DNA of 64,000 nt from Elysia chlorotica (Eukaryota > Mollusca > Gastropoda > Plakobranchidae): contig RQTK01000101.1 in assembly GCA_003991915.1 (NCBI GenBank), positions 719,547-783,546 on the forward strand. The letters are read 5' to 3'. Below, one piece after another: positions 1 through 35,036 of the stretch. Made by a program: the position numbers and the translations under genes. The first letter of the stretch is position 1, and every line of letters starts with the position of its first letter. The notes under the pieces were generated by a model that had not been told where the DNA came from, made no database searches, and was given only the letters and a program-made list of their open reading frames with translations.

Positions 1-3000
1 TTTTTACAATGTTTTGGATGCTTCAAAACCTGACAATATCATTTTATATCAAAGAGAAATAAATTCAATTTCATTGCTGCAATTTTCTGATTGAAATGAA
101 ATGATGTCTGGGTGCAGGTCAAATGGTGAATTTTTTTTTTCCTCGACATGAGAAACTAATTTCAACAGTAGCGGAAGAAAACTTTTAAAACTACTATTGA
201 ACCTACCGAATAACAATTAAAGAAATATCAGAGAACATATGTTATACTTCAAATTTAAATAGTTACCATTTCCAAACTATTGTTAAAACAATCCATAAGA
301 TATCATGCTCATCTGTGAAGACAAAACCATCCATGTATTTCGATCCAGTTGTTGATCTCCCAGTAACTTGCTGATAAAAAGTTTATGTCCCACAATCTAA
401 AAACCAACAGCACAGCCAATATCACCTGATCTACAAGTTGCTTGTTAAAACTAGTCATAATATACATGTTGATGTTTTCACTAAGCTGCTTGGAAAGGGT
501 GGGTTATTCATTGAGAACACCAACATAGGATACATATACTTAGGTTTTAAATAAACAACCTGTTACTCGACCTAAACCTGTTGTCCATTATCTTAAGATA
601 AGAAGCGGTTTGTGGTAAGTCTTTTACTTTAAATACCTACGTCGAAATGTCCTCATTTAAAGAAAGGGCAGTGGAGGTTGTCAAAACTAGCCAGATGAAA
701 ACTAGTTCATGATACCATTGTAAAATCTGTTCTAAACAAACTGCTTCACTAACATTCAATGTTCAGACTGTAAATTAAACTCTCTTTAAACTTCGAATCA
801 GATTTTAACCTTAACACGTTTCATAAAAGAAACTACATTAACAGTTCAAAACAATAAAATTAATATTGAATGACCAGTAAAAATCTACATCATTATGTTT
901 CACCCCGTGAATCATTGGTTTCATAAATGGAAAATAACAACAACAAAAAATAAATAACGTTAAAAGACCAAATTAATTGTGAAAATATGTAGACATTCTT
1001 AAGTGAAGTGTGACACTATACATAAAAAATGATAAAAATTTAAAACATATGCTGGTTGTTGTCAGGGTTTGTTTTTTTTTCATAGAAAATTTGAGATGGT
1101 TGAAATAAAATTTTAAAATGATCTGTATGTTCACTTTAGTTGTGCATGGTAACCGCTGCCTTTGTAGTTGCACAAAATGACAATCATTGCTTGATGTGGG
1201 AAAAGAATTGTGTGCAAGCTTTGAAATTAAAAACTTTTTAACATGTACAAGTGGAACATACTATGAGATGAAATAGAATATGTCCAAAGATATCCCTTAT
1301 GCTGAGATTGTTTGTTTTCAGAAAGAAATGATAGATTTTTATGTTACAAGTTTCACATTCTGCCATACGAAACATGTAGCTAGATAAAAGAAAACCAAAT
1401 AAAAAATTAAAGTTGCTACATGTCAAAGGGGGACAACTTTAACATACATTGGTAAAATAAAATTTGCTTGAAACTGAAAAAAAAAAAAAAACTTTGTCGG
1501 CATGCTATCATTGAGATCAAAGAAACATATCTAACACACCTTTAGTCAATGTAAACACATAATTGTCGATTTAAAAATGATTATATAAACGGGAAAGAGG
1601 TCCTAAATCTACCCTTGCACACAGTTGTGTATACATAATTATATGTATAAAAAACATGAAAAATTAATATGTATTTACACTAAAGTCTGAAGAGTTGTTT
1701 GTAACACATTCAAATGAATCAATGTTAAACTTTTGGAAGTCAAAGTCCACATTTCTTAATATCTGCTTATAACCACCTTAAATATTCGCTATAACAAATC
1801 TATTTCCAAAACTTTGAATAATGCAAATTTTTACCAGAAACTTGTATTAGCTAAAACTTGCTTCGGAACATTTTCCAAAACAAACAAAAAATGCTTTTCA
1901 AAATTTCTTCGTGTAGGATTTTCTTTTTTTTTTCTACTCTTACAAAAATTACAAAATGTACCTTTCCCTGAAACTATAATATTAACAATTTTATTTTGGG
2001 CATTTTATTTTCAACCCTTAGTCTCACACAAAGGGCATGTCAGGTTTGAAAATGATCACCCTATTATTTCATCTGTTCATAAGACAAATGGAATAAATTT
2101 AAAGTTGTTTGGTTGTTGATTTTTTTCTCTGTTCAAAATATTTATGATTGACTAATGCAGGGTTTTTTAGATTTTAGCTAAAATAATATCTCACAAATAT
2201 GTCCACTATGTATAAGGGTATTCCTTGAATCACCACTCGCACCTCTAATATTATTTATGACAAAGATAAACCAGGAGTCCACAGAGGAGAGTTATGCTGA
2301 GCTTCTCTAATGGATGAGGGTGGTTTTACTCTTATCCTAATAATTACTAACATAACTAAAAGTTGCAAAATAGATCTTTACATCCTTAATTTGTCTTATT
2401 TATCCATTCATTCCATCGGCAACTCTTATCAAAATAATGTACATACAACCAATGACAGATGAGAAGAAAAGTAACGAAGAAGAAAATAATTAAAAATTAT
2501 TTACTATAGATATACACATATTGCAAATAAACATTATATATTTACATGAATATTATAGGTTATACAGTTTAATAAAGCACTATTAACCTTAGCTTTTAAA
2601 ATGTGAAATGCATTTTACAAACACATTTCTTAAGATCACAAATTATTCCTTGATGAAAAAACATATTTGTAAATGATCCTAAATAATGTTCAACTGTATA
2701 AAATGAAGATGAAATCATAGGATCAACTGACATTTGTAATTTTCTAGCTGCTTCAAAATGTGTAGTAAAAATCTACAAATGTTTACATCTAATATAGGAA
2801 AGGTATGTATAAGAACAGTGCTCGTATTTGTATGCTTGTAAGTGTATGGTACAGGGTAAGCGTTTGTACAATATATACAGTCATGTAGACATTATTTATA
2901 ACAACTGAACAAGCTTGGTTGAAGTTAGCCATAAAATGATCACTTGAAAACAAGCCTGCTCAAATTGAAAGCCACAGCCAGAAATATTGATAGGGGAAAG

Positions 3001-5059
3001 TAAAAAAAGGAGAAGAGAGACATAAAGTCAGAAGAACAAGTTACAGAGAGAGTAAGAAGGAGTATAAACAGATTATGATGCTAGTAACAATTACAAAAAG
3101 TAAATCAAGTAGTAAACTGGAAAACAAAACCAGAAGTGTTAAGATTCTTAAATAGATAGAAGATTACTGTTTTCCAAATATACATGCAAAACTGAAAAGA
3201 CATCTTTCTCACCAAGGCTGTACATCATGTCAAATGTGTTTTCTTTTTCTTTATTCCTACTTGTAAAGTCTTCAGCAGATAGTGAACTATCACACGCTCT
3301 CCAATCAAAGCTTACAAAGGTGTTCAGTCATAGCAGGCATGTTGGGCAGTGGAAAAAGATGGTCAAACACTGAACTGCCACCCCCACCCCCCTCCCCAAT
3401 GCTTGCTGTAATGCAAAGCACTGAATTTTAACCTCCAAACACAGCATATGGCATATTCACAAAGTTATATGCTTTTTAGTTTAAGTTGGAATTTTTGAAA
3501 TAAATTGATACATAACATGGTGTTACTGGTTATTGCATGAAAATTAACTATGATTATGACATTGGTTGATCCATTTATGGATTAACATACCTTTGTTCCC
3601 ACAATGCAAATCTATATTGTAGATGTTGGTGCACAATCAATGTTATCTCTAATGTCCCTCCCTTGAAAATTATACACATTCCAAGTATTTGAAATTCACT
3701 TTCTTTATGCTATAAAATTCTTTTAAAAAAAAAAAAAGCAGAAAAGAGGACTCCAAAACATTATTTTTTATGTTTGAAATAATTTATGCTGAATCATGTG
3801 TATTTACTTATAAAATATGTGTGTATTGCAGGTCACTCTTACTTTTGTACATTGAATCAAAAACTGTACAATCAATCCATACCGCGTGTCAACAATTCGA
3901 TGCATACAACATAACAAAAACAAGTATTTACAATCTTCAAGGTAACAATAAGTTCTTAAAATAAAGTTTTGTACATGTAATGTTGAAGAATGATATTGAG
4001 TAAAGCTTATGGAGGCAGGACCAGGGATAGACAAGGCTAAAGATTCACAATGAATGAAAGTAAGAGTCAGTATAATTACAAAAGAACACATTTAGTTGGG
4101 GTAAAGAACAGAAAATAACAATAACAGATCATAAAACAAGAGTAAAACAAAAACAGACGTGTCACTATATTTAGGCTCAATTTTTCAATGGCCTATATAA
4201 AGCAGAAGGAGTGAAGGAACGTGATAGATTTAACATATATAGCATGACCGTAACAAAAATAAAAAGAACAGAAGTAAAAATTAAAATTGAATCAATCAAG
4301 TTTAAAAGTATTAATATATCTTTCATTTCACAATGGGTACAATTTGTACAGTAAAATATATACACCAGAACACAAGAAATTGGCATATTCAAACATACAC
4401 ATTCTCACCCTCGTACTGGTGTGATTTTTCTATACATTCAGTCTCAGATCAAGTCTTATCATATAAAACAGGCATAATTATCCTTAGGAACACAATATAA
4501 TATTTGAAAAAACATTTCTGTAACATGCCATTCTCAACAGTTCATGAATGGTTTAAAATGTGAAACGTCCTCAACAACAAGATCATTGGTTTTAAAAATT
4601 TATGTCTAGCATAGTCAGATTCATCATCCAATATGTACAGCTTTGCACATATTCACACTTTATACACTCATTCTTTGTACATGTCACTTGTCAGTCAGTC
4701 AGTCACTTAACTCTGAACACATCTTTTCTGAACCACCAAAAAGCAATCAACAATACCTAAACTTCATATTAATCATACAATGTTCATTTTGAACATGAAC
4801 ATCACATAAGGAGGCATTCAATCATTATTTTTCTCTTTTGCTTTAATTACATGATACATGTATGATGTTGTTAAAGAATGGAGTCTTTGCAAAGCCTTTA
4901 ACAACATATTGATCTTTTCTCTCCAGCTCATCAACTTGTAGATTTCAAACACTGCTTTTTCATTCTGAGTTCAACTACAATGTTGCACAACATTATTAAC
5001 TGCATTGCTTGCTCTTTCACTCTGGTTAACTCCCATGATATCCATCAAAATCCCACTGT
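1..5059. other. AT-rich 3' flank of the IAP gene, no gene recognised
   Basis: Short open frames here are rich in F, L, K, N and I from AT-rich sequence, have no supported splice structure and no recognisable domain. Nothing beyond homopolymer runs stands out. Confidence 0.5.
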
Positions 5060-5496
5060 TTTATTTTCAATTTACTTGTATATTATCTTAAAATCACCAC
5101 CTTGTTTGGTATAGTCTTCAAGCGCACTATTTTGATACATGTATTGAACAATTCAGTTTGCCATATTCATAAAAGTTTATACTTCAATTGATCATTTTGA
5201 AAACTTGTATTTAGTCATACACATGTGGTTGCTTTTTCATGTGGATACACAAGTCATTATTCTAACTCACATCAAAATCATCAGACTCACTTTTTAAAAA
5301 TAAGGTGAATAATATATACTGCTATAATGAATGAGAATGAAACCAAACTAAAGTCTAAAAACATAAAGCCCCAATATGACCAATCCAGTCAAATTTAATG
5401 TCCTCAGAGAAACTGGTTCTTAACATAAGAAATAGCAAATGATTGCTCACACATATAAAACAAAGAAAAAATGTTTTAACAAATCCTATAACATCT
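5060..5496 (-). other. Probable start of IAP 3'UTR with candidate poly(A) signal
   Basis: The first minus-strand AATAAA after the IAP stop is at 5065-5060, about 430 nt downstream. The true end could lie further on, since 1-5000 is uniformly AT-rich and contains other possible signals. Confidence 0.4.
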
Positions 5497-28017
<22,521 letters not shown>

Positions 28018-28130
28018 TTCGAATAGGTCACAGAATATAATCCAAAAGAAGAAATAAATCGATAAAACACGAATAAAAACACTTTTTTGCAAAAAATACC
28101 AACTTTGTTTTTAGATTCTATCGGTAACAA

Positions 28131-28175
28131 CTACCGCGGCCATATTGTATACAACCTAGAGCTACTTCCGTTTTT
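28131..28175 (-). promoter_or_regulatory. Candidate IAP core promoter (ETS- and YY1-like motifs)
   Basis: On the minus strand, CGGAAGT (28170-28164, an ETS-type core) is followed 20-30 bp later by CAATATGGCCGC (28149-28138, similar to a YY1 site). Such pairs are common at TATA-less housekeeping start sites. The position about 120-150 bp upstream of the ATG fits, with no 5'UTR intron needed. Transcription start is inferred. Confidence 0.4.
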
Positions 28176-28566
28176 TACTTTTTCGCTTACATGATTACAT
28201 CCCCTTGCTTTCAAGGTCCCTTGACATGCCATTTCTCCTCATCTAAAAATAAATTGCGTTTCTCCGTTATCTAAAAATAACTTACTCTGGTGGTAGACTG
28301 ACTGGTGGTGATTGTAGCCATGTGGTCTAAAGGTACAGAGCAACTTTGTAGTAGAGTCACTTATTGATACCCCTTACTCACAAGCAATTATTTTGCGGAC
28401 GTGGAATAATTGTTTTTTTATATTGATACTTTTGGTATCAATTTGTTATTGGTAGCAAAACGTGTGTAACAGGCTCACTACTTTCAAGCTGGCATTGCTT
28501 TGGCAAACCTTAGATATAATTATAACCAGAGTGAAAGAATCGGTTTCATGTTCATTGTTCTATCCA

Positions 28567-28647
28567 AAGTTGTTGTTGTTGTTGTTGTTGTTGTTTTGTT
28601 TTGTTTTGTTTGTTTGTTTGTTGTTTTTTTTTTGTTTTTTTTTTTAA
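28567..28647. repeat. (GTT)n to GTTTT-rich run
   Basis: Simple-sequence tract ending in poly-T. Confidence 0.9.
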
Positions 28648-29282
28648 CTAAAATGAAAGTCCGCAGCATGTAGTAACAGTACACCCCACAATTAGCCTGT
28701 CAATCCAAGATGTTAGCTTGCAGAATTTATTTTATCACATCCTGCATGAAGATTAATTTTGTAAAGGATTATAATGGTTAGTTTTCTCGGGACTTCCATT
28801 GCATCCAGTAGGCCTGCACATAGATTCCCCAGGTTAGCATTTATGCATATTATATTTTTCTCTTGCAGTGGGTTGTCATCGTGCAAGGGTTTGTGTATGA
28901 TGTGACCCTTATGGTGACATCAGTTCAGATTCAATCATAACGGAACAGCAAATTAATGGATATGATTCAGACCAGGAACAATCACGAATAGCGCTCAGAC
29001 AAGATCTCACCTGTCTTGGAACCACCCTCTGCAATAACCACAACAGGTAGTATTTTAATCTCCGACATTCGTCATGGGCAGAAATAAGGTGCTCCGTTTC
29101 GCCGTGCTTGGGTGAAAATAAAATGTAAATGGACAAGATAGACACACAATCAAGCTATTGGGTATACAAAAAAAATGACATCCGTTTAATAAGAAATTAT
29201 AAATTTCTATCCTCAATGTCCTTTTCTTCGATCCAAGTGTACGCACTAAGATACGTGTATAACGTTGTCTGAAATATTGCAC

Positions 29283-29335
29283 TCGCAACAACAGCAACAA
29301 CAAAAACAACAACAACAACACAAACAACAACAAAA
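29283..29335. repeat. (CAA)n-rich tract
   Basis: Imperfect CAA/AAC triplets; possibly the tail of an eroded SINE. Confidence 0.85.
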
Positions 29336-30483
29336 TTATTCAAATCTCTGATTCTACATGAGAGAAAATGTAATATTTATTATGTCTGATAAAAGAATTA
29401 ATTTGTGGCATATTTCAATGCAGCTGTTTATGTTTCTCTGAATAAAACTGTATAACAGTACCAGATGCATTCTTGCCATTAGGCCTAGGCCTATTGCAGC
29501 GAACACAGACCTGGATATGTGCATAATAACTGACTAACCTATGGTCAGCCCATTAAAAGAGAAATATTGCATGACTGTCTTATCTTTGGAAGATAATCGG
29601 AGGTGCTCGTCTCAGAATCAGCTGATCTTAACCTCTCTGCGTGGGTTTTAGTCAAGAGCTGCTAGTCTTTGATCTCGGTCGTGTATAAACACAATTGAAT
29701 GAGGCAAGAAAGTGACATTGCTTGATCTTGTCATCTTTCGTAATACAAAATGTTTCTTTATATTTATTCTCTAGCAGCTACCTTCCATATAATGAGTTGT
29801 TGTTAGTTGTTTTTTTGTTTTTATGGCTGTTATTTTGTTGTGGTTTTCTCTCCATTGTTTATCCTTATTTGTTCGATTTATATTAGAAGGAATAATAATT
29901 ATTGGAGCCTTATATTTTCCTGTTGAAATTGATTGTTAGGTGGGGTTTGTATGCCTAGTTATTGCGTACTGTGGATGAGCTCCACCTGTTGGACTAATAA
30001 GTCAAAATAATGCCATTGTCACAAATAAACAGACCAAAAGTAGGCATATATCTCTGTAAGGCAATATAATATTGCTTCTTGGATACAATTCAGTGAAAAG
30101 TAATCAAAATGAAATCTGCTTCATAGAAAACAATAGGGATTTACAGCATGCTGGGGAAAAAAACAACCAGCTTGAAGGAAGTTTCCAGAGTTTAATTCAT
30201 GAAAAATATTTAACCGTTCATATTTTCATTATATTTTTGTTTACTTCTCGTAAAAATTTTTATTATCATTGTAACTTGTACAAACGGATTATTATTAATA
30301 ATTCATTTTGTCTGTGCTTTTTTGTTTCGATTTTATACTACATCGTTTTATAATTTTGATTTGATAAACCATATCTCTATTTTCCTAGTATAAATTCGCA
30401 TATGCTCTAGCCAAAAATTCTAGATTACAACAGGAGACCCAAATGGTTTATTTATGTCTTGGGTAAGAGATAGATCTTGGCCA

Positions 30484-30605
30484 AATGTAGGCAAGTTCGT
30501 ACAGACCCAACCAGTAGAAAACAAGGCACATTCATTGGAGTAATAGAACCAGAAATATCTAATTAGAAACCCAGTTGCTCTACCGATTGAACTACAGCGT
30601 CTTTT
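30484..30605 (-). mobile_element. tRNA-derived SINE (5' part)
   Basis: The minus strand reads GACGCTGTAGTTCAATCGGT then AGAGCAACTGGGTTTC. This is a tRNA-like A box and D-arm, followed 60-100 bp later by CTACTGGTTGGGTC, the family core. Confidence 0.65.
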
Positions 30606-31237
30606 TAATTTTTTAAAGCTGGTAAAGCAACGGGAATAACCAATGACTACCTACGACATCAAGAAAACCATCGCATTCCACTAACCCAATACCCGTTATC
30701 TATTGCACTGTACATGTAGTCATTATTATACCTGAATCATTCAACCTCTAGTGGGGAATTTTACCTTCGGTTACACCACTCAAAAACCAGAGGAATAATA
30801 AGCAACTTTTAAAAAATCCCCTTTTGTGCAAAACAAAGCCCAACGGATACTTGTGCATATGCACACCCTCCCTTTTTCCACCCCTCATCCCATTGTAATA
30901 GTTTTGTTCTTGAAAACAGTCTTTGGAAATAAAAGTGCATGCGTATGCCTACTCCGGTGCTCAATTAAAAAAAATAATTCCTGGTATCATTTTGTAGGTC
31001 AATCCCAATTACACAGGTGTTGGCTTTCAATTTTTGAAATACTAAAAAAAAAACAACCCAAAAAAAACAACAACAACCAAACAACTGTTGATATTAATGT
31101 GTATGCCTACCCATACCCATTGTCAATTGTCCTCTGGCGTAAAACGCGATGTGAAGGAGGCTCCCCACAGATAAGGAAGCAAGGCTCCTCACCGGTCGCC
31201 CGACTTGATAGACTGATGTCAGCTCCAGCCCTGTCGT

Positions 31238-31250
31238 CTGATTGGTCGGC
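31238..31250 (-). promoter_or_regulatory. CCAAT-box (NF-Y-like) site in a GC-richer patch
   Basis: CTGATTGGTCGGC is an inverted CCAAT box in the locally GC-rich stretch 31140-31280. It could belong to a distal promoter or enhancer; a single motif is weak evidence. Confidence 0.25.
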
Positions 31251-31617
31251 GGCAGTGGTCAGTGAGACTAGATTAATAGTAGGCAGGGTTTTGCAGTAGT
31301 GCTGAGATTTTTCTCCTAATAAAATCAGGTTATGTCATAGAGGTACAGTTATAATGTGATCACGAGAGGGCTTGGGTCGGTGCCAATGACGTGTAGCTAT
31401 TTTGTATTGTTTTTATTATTTGTAAGAAAGGGGGAGGGGGGTGTATATGTACGCATATTAAGTCGGATGCTTTTCAGTGGTCTTTGGGTCGATGGATCGA
31501 TTCCTTTATCGGGGCGCCTTTCCCGCAAATATTTTGGTAAGTGCCAGTAATGACTTGTCAAGTTCTGTTTATCGCACTCTGGAATATTCCCCGTGAGAAC
31601 CAGGAAGATGTTAAAAG

Positions 31618-31865
31618 TACAGAACTAGCGCAAGTGGTAGAACATTCGTCTCCCTAACAGAAGGTCCCGGATTCGAAACACGATCGGTTAAAAATGTAAC
31701 AATTTGTCCGTTTTCTTTTACTACTGGTTTGGTCGGTGTCACCATAGTGTGGCCGGCTAAGACAAGATTCATGGTATCCCCGCACAATCTCTATGTGGCA
31801 ACACATACAATTGTCAAACGTTAGTTTTGGAACTCGTCCACAATATAGCCTATAATTATAGCCCT
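31618..31865 (+). mobile_element. tRNA-derived SINE
   Basis: Head AGCGCAAGTGGTAGAACATT with box B GGATTCGAAAC, core CTACTGGTTTGGTCGGTGTC, then CATGGTATCCCCGC, and an end at CTCGTCCACAATATAG. Confidence 0.8.
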
Positions 31866-32149
31866 GACTCATGGCAAAAAAAAAACAACCCACCCAAACA
31901 AACAAAAACTCCCTTTACTGATGTCGGATGTATAAAGTATGATCCAATAATAGAAATTAGAGTCTACATCAGTAATTTTTTTAATGTTCCTTGACGAATC
32001 ACTTTTATTATCAATATTAAGCTTTTGAAAGATGTCTATTTCCAATTTTCTGGAAAACTCCATACAACTTTTTTTTTTTAAATCCACCGACAATGTTAAT
32101 ATGCCTAAATAATAATATGTCAAAGGCATATGACTAAAAAATTTTTTTC

Positions 32150-32375
32150 CGCCATCGCGGTGGCCTTGGAGTAGAACGTCGGTTTCCGACGCATGAGGTC
32201 AGTGGTTCGAGCCCTCGCGATTTCGTCCCCTACTGGTTGGGTCGGTGTCAGTTTAATGTGATCAGCTGAAACACAGGAGTCATGGTATCCCCGCCCTGTC
32301 TCGTGTGTGGCAGCACATGATTGTCAGACATCAGTCTTGAGGCTCGTCCACAAAATGTGTTTGTATGAGGCCTCG
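32150..32375 (+). mobile_element. tRNA-derived SINE, best-preserved copy
   Basis: Box A-like TGGCCTTGGAGTAGAACGTC, box B GGTTCGAGCCC, core CTACTGGTTGGGTCGGTGTC, GTCATGGTATCCCCGCCCTG, TGTCAGACATCAGTCTTGAG and CTCGTCCACAAAATGTG. This is the reference copy for the others in the window. Confidence 0.88.
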
Positions 32376-32499
32376 AATGTAACTTTTGTTGGAAGCAAAA
32401 TATATGACACGCCATCATGCTCATGTGCATTTAAATTATGTTTTTAAACAGCAGATAAAATATACTATTTAATGAAATACTTTTTTGGTAGGATAAAAT

Positions 32500-32635
32500 G
32501 AAGCCCTCTGCTAGTATAACGTTGCCTGTGTTCCTAGTGAGGATCCTTTTACAGCGGCGGGAGCCTACCTCGGACAATCTGAAAAGATGTCGCTTTGCTC
32601 TACCGACTGGGCTACCTCGCTCCCTATCATAGGCT
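32500..32635 (-). mobile_element. tRNA-like SINE head
   Basis: The minus strand has GGGAGCGAGGTAGCCCAGTC then GGTAGAGC, an excellent A box. No good box B or anticodon arm follows, so this is not a functional tRNA gene. Confidence 0.55.
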
Positions 32636-32711
32636 ACAAGTCTACGGCACCTTTCTAAAACAATGAATAGTAAATGATGGGGGAAATAAAAGCAGGCACT
32701 ATAAAAAAAAA

Positions 32712-32774
32712 NNNNNNNNNNNNNNNNNNNNNNNNNNNNNNNNNNNNNNNNNNNNNNNNNNNNNNNNNNNNNNN
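32712..32774. other. Assembly gap (N run)
   Basis: Lies between poly-A and a poly-C/poly-A run (32778-32809). Confidence 0.99.
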
Positions 32775-32777
32775 CAG

Positions 32778-32808
<31 letters not shown>

Positions 32809-32819
32809 AGGCTACACTC

Positions 32820-32885
32820 ACTCACCCAGTTTACCCCCACTTTGCCACACCCACACACTCCCACAAAATAGGCCAATCAGGGAGA
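32820..32885 (+). promoter_or_regulatory. Candidate MIOS upstream promoter (CACCC and CCAAT motifs)
   Basis: Several CCCAC/CACCC boxes (32830-32864) precede GGCCAATCAG (32871-32880), a perfect CCAAT box. It lies 2 kb upstream of the MIOS ATG, on its strand. The transcription start is not determined. Confidence 0.3.
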
Positions 32886-33059
32886 GCACCAAACTGTTAT
32901 TGTTTTCGTTGAGACTTATCTGCTCTTAGCCTAGTCTAAAACATTGAACAGCAGAGAGCAGAATCACTGCTTTTGTAGTTTGCTCTTCATTAATCATTGT
33001 CAGGCATGTCAGCTGAGCTGAACTAGGCCTAAGCTGGATCTTGAAGGAGAGATTGAATC

Positions 33060-33215
33060 TACATTTAGATCTAGATAGTTCTATCTCTATCTAGATTTAC
33101 TTTTTCAGTTATATTATGAATGCATAATTTCAGTTTATAATCCAACTAAAATTAGAGATCGAATCTAGATCTAGATGTAGATCTAGTCCTGGCTCTAGAT
33201 CTAGAATCATTAGTC
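33060..33215. repeat. Cluster of palindromic AGATCT/TCTAGA motifs
   Basis: Repeated TAGATCTAGAT-type palindromes, for example CTAGATCTAGATGTAGATCT. The same motif clusters in the RPA3 5' region (61985-62475). Confidence 0.8.
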
Positions 33216-33607
33216 TAAAGATCCTTGCTGTGACAAATCTTTAGGACCAAGGTAAATAAGCTTGCAACAAGAAGTCCACTAGAAGGTCCCTCTTTAGAAT
33301 TTCTTTTTACTTTCAGACCCATTATGTGGTTATGAGACAATCCGCATGAACAACAGAATATGTTTATAAATTGGCTTGATACAACCAGTTTTTAAAACCC
33401 TTTTAGAGCATGTAGATCTACACCCATTCACAAGTTTCTCGTGTGATAGAAAAGTAGGAATAAAGGATGAATGAAGGCCCACTATCAGTGGCAGTTTGTT
33501 GGCACCCCACAGTACCCAGTTAGGAGGTGCTAAGCCAGTGAGGTAGCCATGAGCGGAACCAGTAGTTCTTTCATAGCGAGGCAGTCAGCTGGTGCGCCGC
33601 GCTTTTT

Positions 33608-33695
33608 GGGTTAACATAGCTGTATAGCACAGATACATGATTTTTAACACTTTTAAATCACATAGATCTATTCCTCTGTGCTATATGTTAATCGT
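33608..33695. repeat. Inverted repeat (imperfect hairpin)
   Basis: GTTAACATA plus TAGCACAGA (33610-33634, with a short insert) is mirrored by TCTGTGCTATATGTTAA (33676-33692), leaving a loop of about 40 bp. Confidence 0.6.
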
Positions 33696-33880
33696 GGTTG
33701 TACCTATATCACCTGATAACAAATACCAATTATAAATCTAGCTCTAGATTCCACACATGTATCATGTATCTAGTCAAGCACCATTTGCCGATAAGCATAA
33801 TCTTATGATGGTGTAGAGCTGTATGACGATCCGCAGAAAGCATCATTGCGTTTCAATTATTGGTGCTTTGCTTTTTTTTT

Positions 33881-34200
33881 AATCAATAGATCAAAGACCA
33901 ATATATATGCAAACATGCAGTCAAAATATTGGAAAACCGAAAAGTGATACATGCGTCCTCCAGATTATTTATTTATTTATTTTTTTAGAATTAATGATTT
34001 ATAACACATCTAAGCCCAATGTGCAGTCAAATTATTGGACAAGTGCTTGCGTCCTGCTGACTCTTTTTTTAAATTTATTTACTTATTTTTTTTAAATAAT
34101 GATAATTAATAGATCAAAGACCAATATGCAGTCAAAATATTGGACAAGTGACACCTGTGTCCTCCTGGTACTTTTTTTTTAATTAAAAAAAATAATGATA
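33881..34200. repeat. Three-copy tandem repeat, about 110 bp
   Basis: Each copy has CAGTCAAAATATTGGA or a close variant, then GTCCTCC(T/A) or GTCCTGCTG, then a T-rich tract. Confidence 0.8.
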
Positions 34201-34363
34201 ACAAATTCTACAGAGTTTTATTTGTGAACTTTGCAAAATTGTTTGTTTGTGTGTGTTTCCAAGTGATCGACAAATGGTGCATTTTTGCTTGATTTGGACA
34301 ATCTTAAGATTGCGTAGCGCTATTTATTTTCGGAAAATCCATAGACAGCGCGTCCATCTCAAG

Positions 34364-34546
34364 ATGGTCATGCTTTCTGGGGATCGTCATATATATGGTT
34401 CTGCGCCATCTTTAAAAGATTGCGCTGATGGGCAAATGATGTTTGACATCTATTTACTAGCCTCAATCTTTGTGCTAATTATAAATGTGCTGAGCACTTT
34501 AATTTTCGTGAAAAGTTTGGTGGAAAAGGTGGATGAGAGAATCTGA
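34364..34546 (+). CDS. Possible small membrane protein or MIOS 5' leader ORF
   Basis: A 60-residue ORF, MVMLSGDRHIYGSAPSL at the start, with one strongly hydrophobic helix (IYLLASIFVLIINVLSTLIF) and a charged tail VEKVDERI. The ATG context (CAAGATGG) is good. It ends 340 bp before the first MIOS coding exon. The AG/GTTAGT at 34571 could be a donor for the acceptor at 34885, so the stretch may be MIOS 5'UTR. Family not recognised. Confidence 0.3.
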   Translation: MVMLSGDRHIYGSAPSLKDCADGQMMFDIYLLASIFVLIINVLSTLIFVKSLVEKVDERI

Positions 34547-34909
34547 AAATTAAATCAGTTAAGACCTAGAAGGTTAGTCTCCTATTTGACTATGTTGACT
34601 ATGTGAGATCATTTGCTTGAATTTATACAGAAGCATCTGCATTATATAAATTAAAATGATTATTTCTTTTTAACTGAAGTACTTTTTAAACCTGTCTTTA
34701 CAAATAAATATCTAGAAGTTATATCCAGTACAATTTATTATATCTAGAAAGATTCTATTTAATTATGGATATTTCTTATCCAAAGTAAAATACTTTATGA
34801 TGTATGGTAATCCAAATAATTGTGAGGACTTGCATTTTTATATATAAAACATGTTTTGAAATATCTTGTTTTCCTACATTTTCAGTGATCTATTTGATTC
34901 AAGAAAACT

Positions 34910-35036
34910 ATGAGTGGTCTCAAGATTGACCTGCAGTGGTCACCAGTTGATGATGATATCTTTATAACATATGGAACATCTCTTCATTTATTTCAAGCCA
35001 AGGAAAGAAATGGATCCTTTGAAGTAGACGAACATG
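34910..35036 (+). CDS. MIOS: MIOS coding exon 1
   Basis: Residues 1-42. The exon probably begins at 34886, after CCTACATTTTCAG, so a non-coding exon lies upstream. It ends CATG followed by GCAAGT, a GC donor required by the phase of exon 2. Confidence 0.92.

Larger units (their letters stand above)
28175..34885. other. Intergenic region between divergent IAP and MIOS genes
   Basis: No conserved coding region is recognised. It contains (GTT)n/(CAA)n runs, four SINE-like copies, one gap, palindromic TCTAGATC clusters, a three-copy 110-bp repeat and candidate promoter motifs. 28650-29270 and 29340-30480 show nothing I can name. Confidence 0.6.

Noticed and set aside
1814-2119. 101-codon plus-strand frame rich in Phe and Leu
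   Set aside because: AT-rich composition, alternative start, no recognisable domain.
30826-31299. 157-codon plus-strand frame
   Set aside because: Contains Lys/Asn-rich low-complexity sequence, no domain and no splice context; the GC-richer end looks regulatory rather than coding.
32590-32635. tRNA gene on the minus strand
   Set aside because: Good A box, but no acceptor-stem pairing, anticodon arm or T arm; fits a tRNA-derived SINE head.
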